DNA of 6,319 nucleotides from an uncultured bacterium (GTDB taxonomy: Bacteria; Cyanobacteriota; Vampirovibrionia; Gastranaerophilales; Gastranaerophilaceae). Position 1 is the first letter of the stretch. Every line of letters starts with the position of its first letter. The translations under genes and the position numbers were made by a program. Shown piece after piece: positions 5,407 through 6,319 of this stretch. The notes below the pieces were generated by a model. That model was not told the DNA's origin. It did no database searches and worked only from the letters and a program-made list of their open reading frames with translations. The stretch is from NCBI GenBank assembly GCA_902765655.1, contig CACXAK010000069.1:1-6319 (forward strand), read 5' to 3'.

Positions 5407-6022
5407 AATTTATATCATACGTAAATTGCAGAAAATTTCCCATAAGATTTTCATTCCATACCTGAACATCTTCAGGGACATCAAGAACCATAGGTGTAAA
5501 ATTCCATATATATTTTATGCCGGCTTTTACTAAAAACTCCGCTGTACTTTGCGCAAATTGAGCAGGGACAGTCAAAATTGCAATATCAATATAATGCTGC
5601 CAGACATAAACAGGCAATTCTTTTACATCAAGAATTTTCTTGTTATTTATCTCTTTCCCGATTTTGTTTATATCGTTATCAAAAAGAGAAACAATATTTA
5701 ATCCATAGTTTGCAAAATTCCCGTATTTTGCAAGCGCCATTCCCAAATTTCCGGCACCAACAATATATGCTCTTTTGTTTTTTGCAAATCCAAGAGTAGT
5801 TTCAATTGATTTCTTTAGTTCCTTAACGATATACCCGACACGGGATTTCCCCGAATTATTCAACAAGCTGATATCTTTGCGAACCTGAGAATCATCAATT
5901 CTTAACAACGATGCTATCTGACCGCTGGAAATATATTCTTCTCCTTTGCTAATATAATCATTCAAAATACAATGATACAAAGTTAACCTGTTTATGACTT
6001 TATCTGAAATTTGCTTTTTCAT
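5405..6022 (-). CDS. rex: Redox-sensing transcriptional repressor Rex, 205 aa
   Basis: A dimeric cytoplasmic repressor that binds DNA when NAD+ is high and leaves when NADH rises, controlling fermentative and respiratory genes. Seen: an N-terminal winged helix (residues 1-80) with ISSGQIASLLRIDDSQVRKD at 31-50, including the family hallmark S-Q-V-R-K-D, and the wing RVGY (61-64). Then a Rossmann domain with GAGNLG (89-94), FDND (114-117), TVPAQFAQ (151-158), NFTP (174-177; usually NFAP) and the C-terminal helix that swaps between subunits. Length is normal for Rex. Start: the ATG at 6022 gives MKKQISDKVI, the usual Rex beginning. In-frame starts at 6037 (ATG) and 6049 (TTG) lie over or upstream of the TATAAT box and are less likely. 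It follows the XRE gene after 36 bp and is coupled to the YD-repeat-like gene downstream. I see no complete Rex operator in the window. Confidence 0.93.
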   Translation of the reverse strand: MKKQISDKVINRLTLYHCILNDYISKGEEYISSGQIASLLRIDDSQVRKDISLLNNSGKSRVGYIVKELKKSIETTLGFAKNKRAYIVGAGNLGMALAKYGNFANYGLNIVSLFDNDINKIGKEINNKKILDVKELPVYVWQHYIDIAILTVPAQFAQSTAEFLVKAGIKYIWNFTPMVLDVPEDVQVWNENLMGNFLQFTYDIN

Positions 6023-6028
6023 AAAATC

Positions 6029-6034
6029 ATTATA
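6029..6034 (-). promoter_or_regulatory. -10 box of rex, placed for a leaderless mRNA
   Basis: The minus strand reads TATAAT, then GATTTT, then the ATG of rex. A start 7 nt after the -10 would put the first transcribed base on or next to the ATG. No Shine-Dalgarno site precedes it. I see no good -35 at 16-18 nt, so an activator or readthrough from the XRE gene may contribute. Confidence 0.5.
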
Positions 6035-6058
6035 CATGCTAAAAATCAATGTTTTATT

Positions 6059-6262
6059 TTAATCGGGAGTATATTCTAACAAATCGGATATTGCGCAATT
6101 GAAATAACCACATAATTTATTTAAAGTATTTAGACTTATATTCTTATTTTTAGAATTTCTCAATTTTGAAATAGTAGAACTTCCCAAACCCGTTTGTTTT
6201 ACAATATCTTCTGCTGAAGTCCTATGTTGCCATATCAAATCATCAAGTTTAACGTATATCAT
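6059..6262 (-). CDS. Small XRE/Cro-type DNA-binding regulator, 67 aa
   Basis: A single-domain DNA-binding protein of the Cro/C1 helix-turn-helix class, closest in layout to the YozG-like HTH_26 group. Seen: MIYVKLDDLIWQ, then the turn-helix core TSAEDIVKQTGLGSSTISKL (residues 15-34), then NISLNTLNKLCGYFNCAISDLLEY, which matches the usual I-S-L-x-T-L-x-K-L-C ... C-x-x-x-D-L-L-E ending. Full length for this family; no sensing domain. Start at 6262 gives the typical MI-x-x-KL beginning. The gene precedes rex by 36 bp on the same strand and is probably the first gene of the cluster. A dyad and an extra half-site upstream suggest it controls its own promoter. Such short regulators also occur in plasmid, phage and toxin-antitoxin settings, but I see no partner toxin. 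Confidence 0.85.
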   Translation of the reverse strand: MIYVKLDDLIWQHRTSAEDIVKQTGLGSSTISKLRNSKNKNISLNTLNKLCGYFNCAISDLLEYTPD

Positions 6263-6268
6263 AATTTT

Positions 6269-6297
6269 ATTATAATTTACGTATCACTAAGTTGAAA
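6269..6297 (-). promoter_or_regulatory. Promoter of the XRE gene, leaderless layout
   Basis: The minus strand reads TATAAT (6274-6269), then AAAATT, then the ATG at 6262, the same 6-nt spacing as at rex. A weak -35, TTTCAA (6297-6292), stands 17 nt upstream. No Shine-Dalgarno site. A TATCACT half-site (6282-6288, plus strand) lies between the two boxes. Confidence 0.5.
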
Positions 6298-6317
6298 TTA
6301 TTTATCACTTGTGATAA
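6282..6317. promoter_or_regulatory. Operator-like dyad and repeated half-site upstream of the XRE gene
   Basis: TTATCAC-TT-GTGATAA (6302-6317) is a perfect 16-bp dyad with 7-bp arms. A further TATCACT (6282-6288) repeats the left half-site exactly 21 bp away (6303-6309), which is two helical turns, and falls inside the promoter spacer. Small Cro-type repressors commonly bind such sites to control themselves. TTGTGA at 6309-6314 also equals a Rex half-site, but its partner would lie outside the window. Confidence 0.5.
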
Positions 6318-6319
6318 TA

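Noticed and set aside
6023..6049. Upstream starts for rex at 6049 (TTG) or 6037 (ATG)
   Set aside because: They overlap or precede the TATAAT box and add residues not typical of Rex; the ATG at 6022 gives the normal family beginning.

Overview
The window is AT-rich bacterial DNA, roughly one third G+C by eye. It looks like an anaerobic diderm: a very long AsmA-like envelope protein implies an outer membrane, and a complete rubrerythrin and a Rex NADH/NAD+ sensor imply a low-oxygen redox lifestyle. Gut Gastranaerophilales/Vampirovibrionia (non-photosynthetic relatives of cyanobacteria) would fit the base composition, gene types and scarcity of Shine-Dalgarno sites. That placement is an inference, because no marker gene is present.

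Layout. From 1 to 2649, on the minus strand, lie the first 883 codons of an AsmA/TamB/YhdP-like protein whose C-terminus is beyond the window edge. Just upstream on the same strand is rubrerythrin (2709-3287). From about 3309 to 3750 there is no convincing gene. That space holds a 442-bp hairpin-rich element whose two halves are diverged inverted copies of each other, with a core near 51% G+C. After a small perfect palindrome and an 11-bp tandem repeat come two plus-strand genes: a 54-residue protein of unknown function (3888-4052) and a P-loop kinase of the uridine kinase/phosphoribulokinase family (4133-4984). The kinase converges with a minus-strand cluster, leaving only 2 bp between stop codons. 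Read in transcription order, that cluster is a small XRE-type regulator (6262 to 6059), rex (6022 to 5405) and a YD-repeat-like 136-residue protein (5397 to 4987).

How it works together. Rubrerythrin (peroxide reduction) and Rex (sensing the NADH/NAD+ ratio) belong to the same physiology, but no complete Rex operator is visible at any gene here. Three minus-strand genes (AsmA-like, rex, XRE) have a perfect TATAAT placed 6-9 nt before the start codon and no Shine-Dalgarno sequence, so leaderless transcripts are likely. Rubrerythrin, in contrast, has a good AGGAG site.

The most unusual object is the 3309-3750 element. Each half carries an end dyad followed by four stem-loops in the same order. 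Loops and linkers are partly conserved between the halves, while the stems differ mostly by paired, compensatory changes. One end dyad coincides with the likely -10 region of the rubrerythrin promoter.
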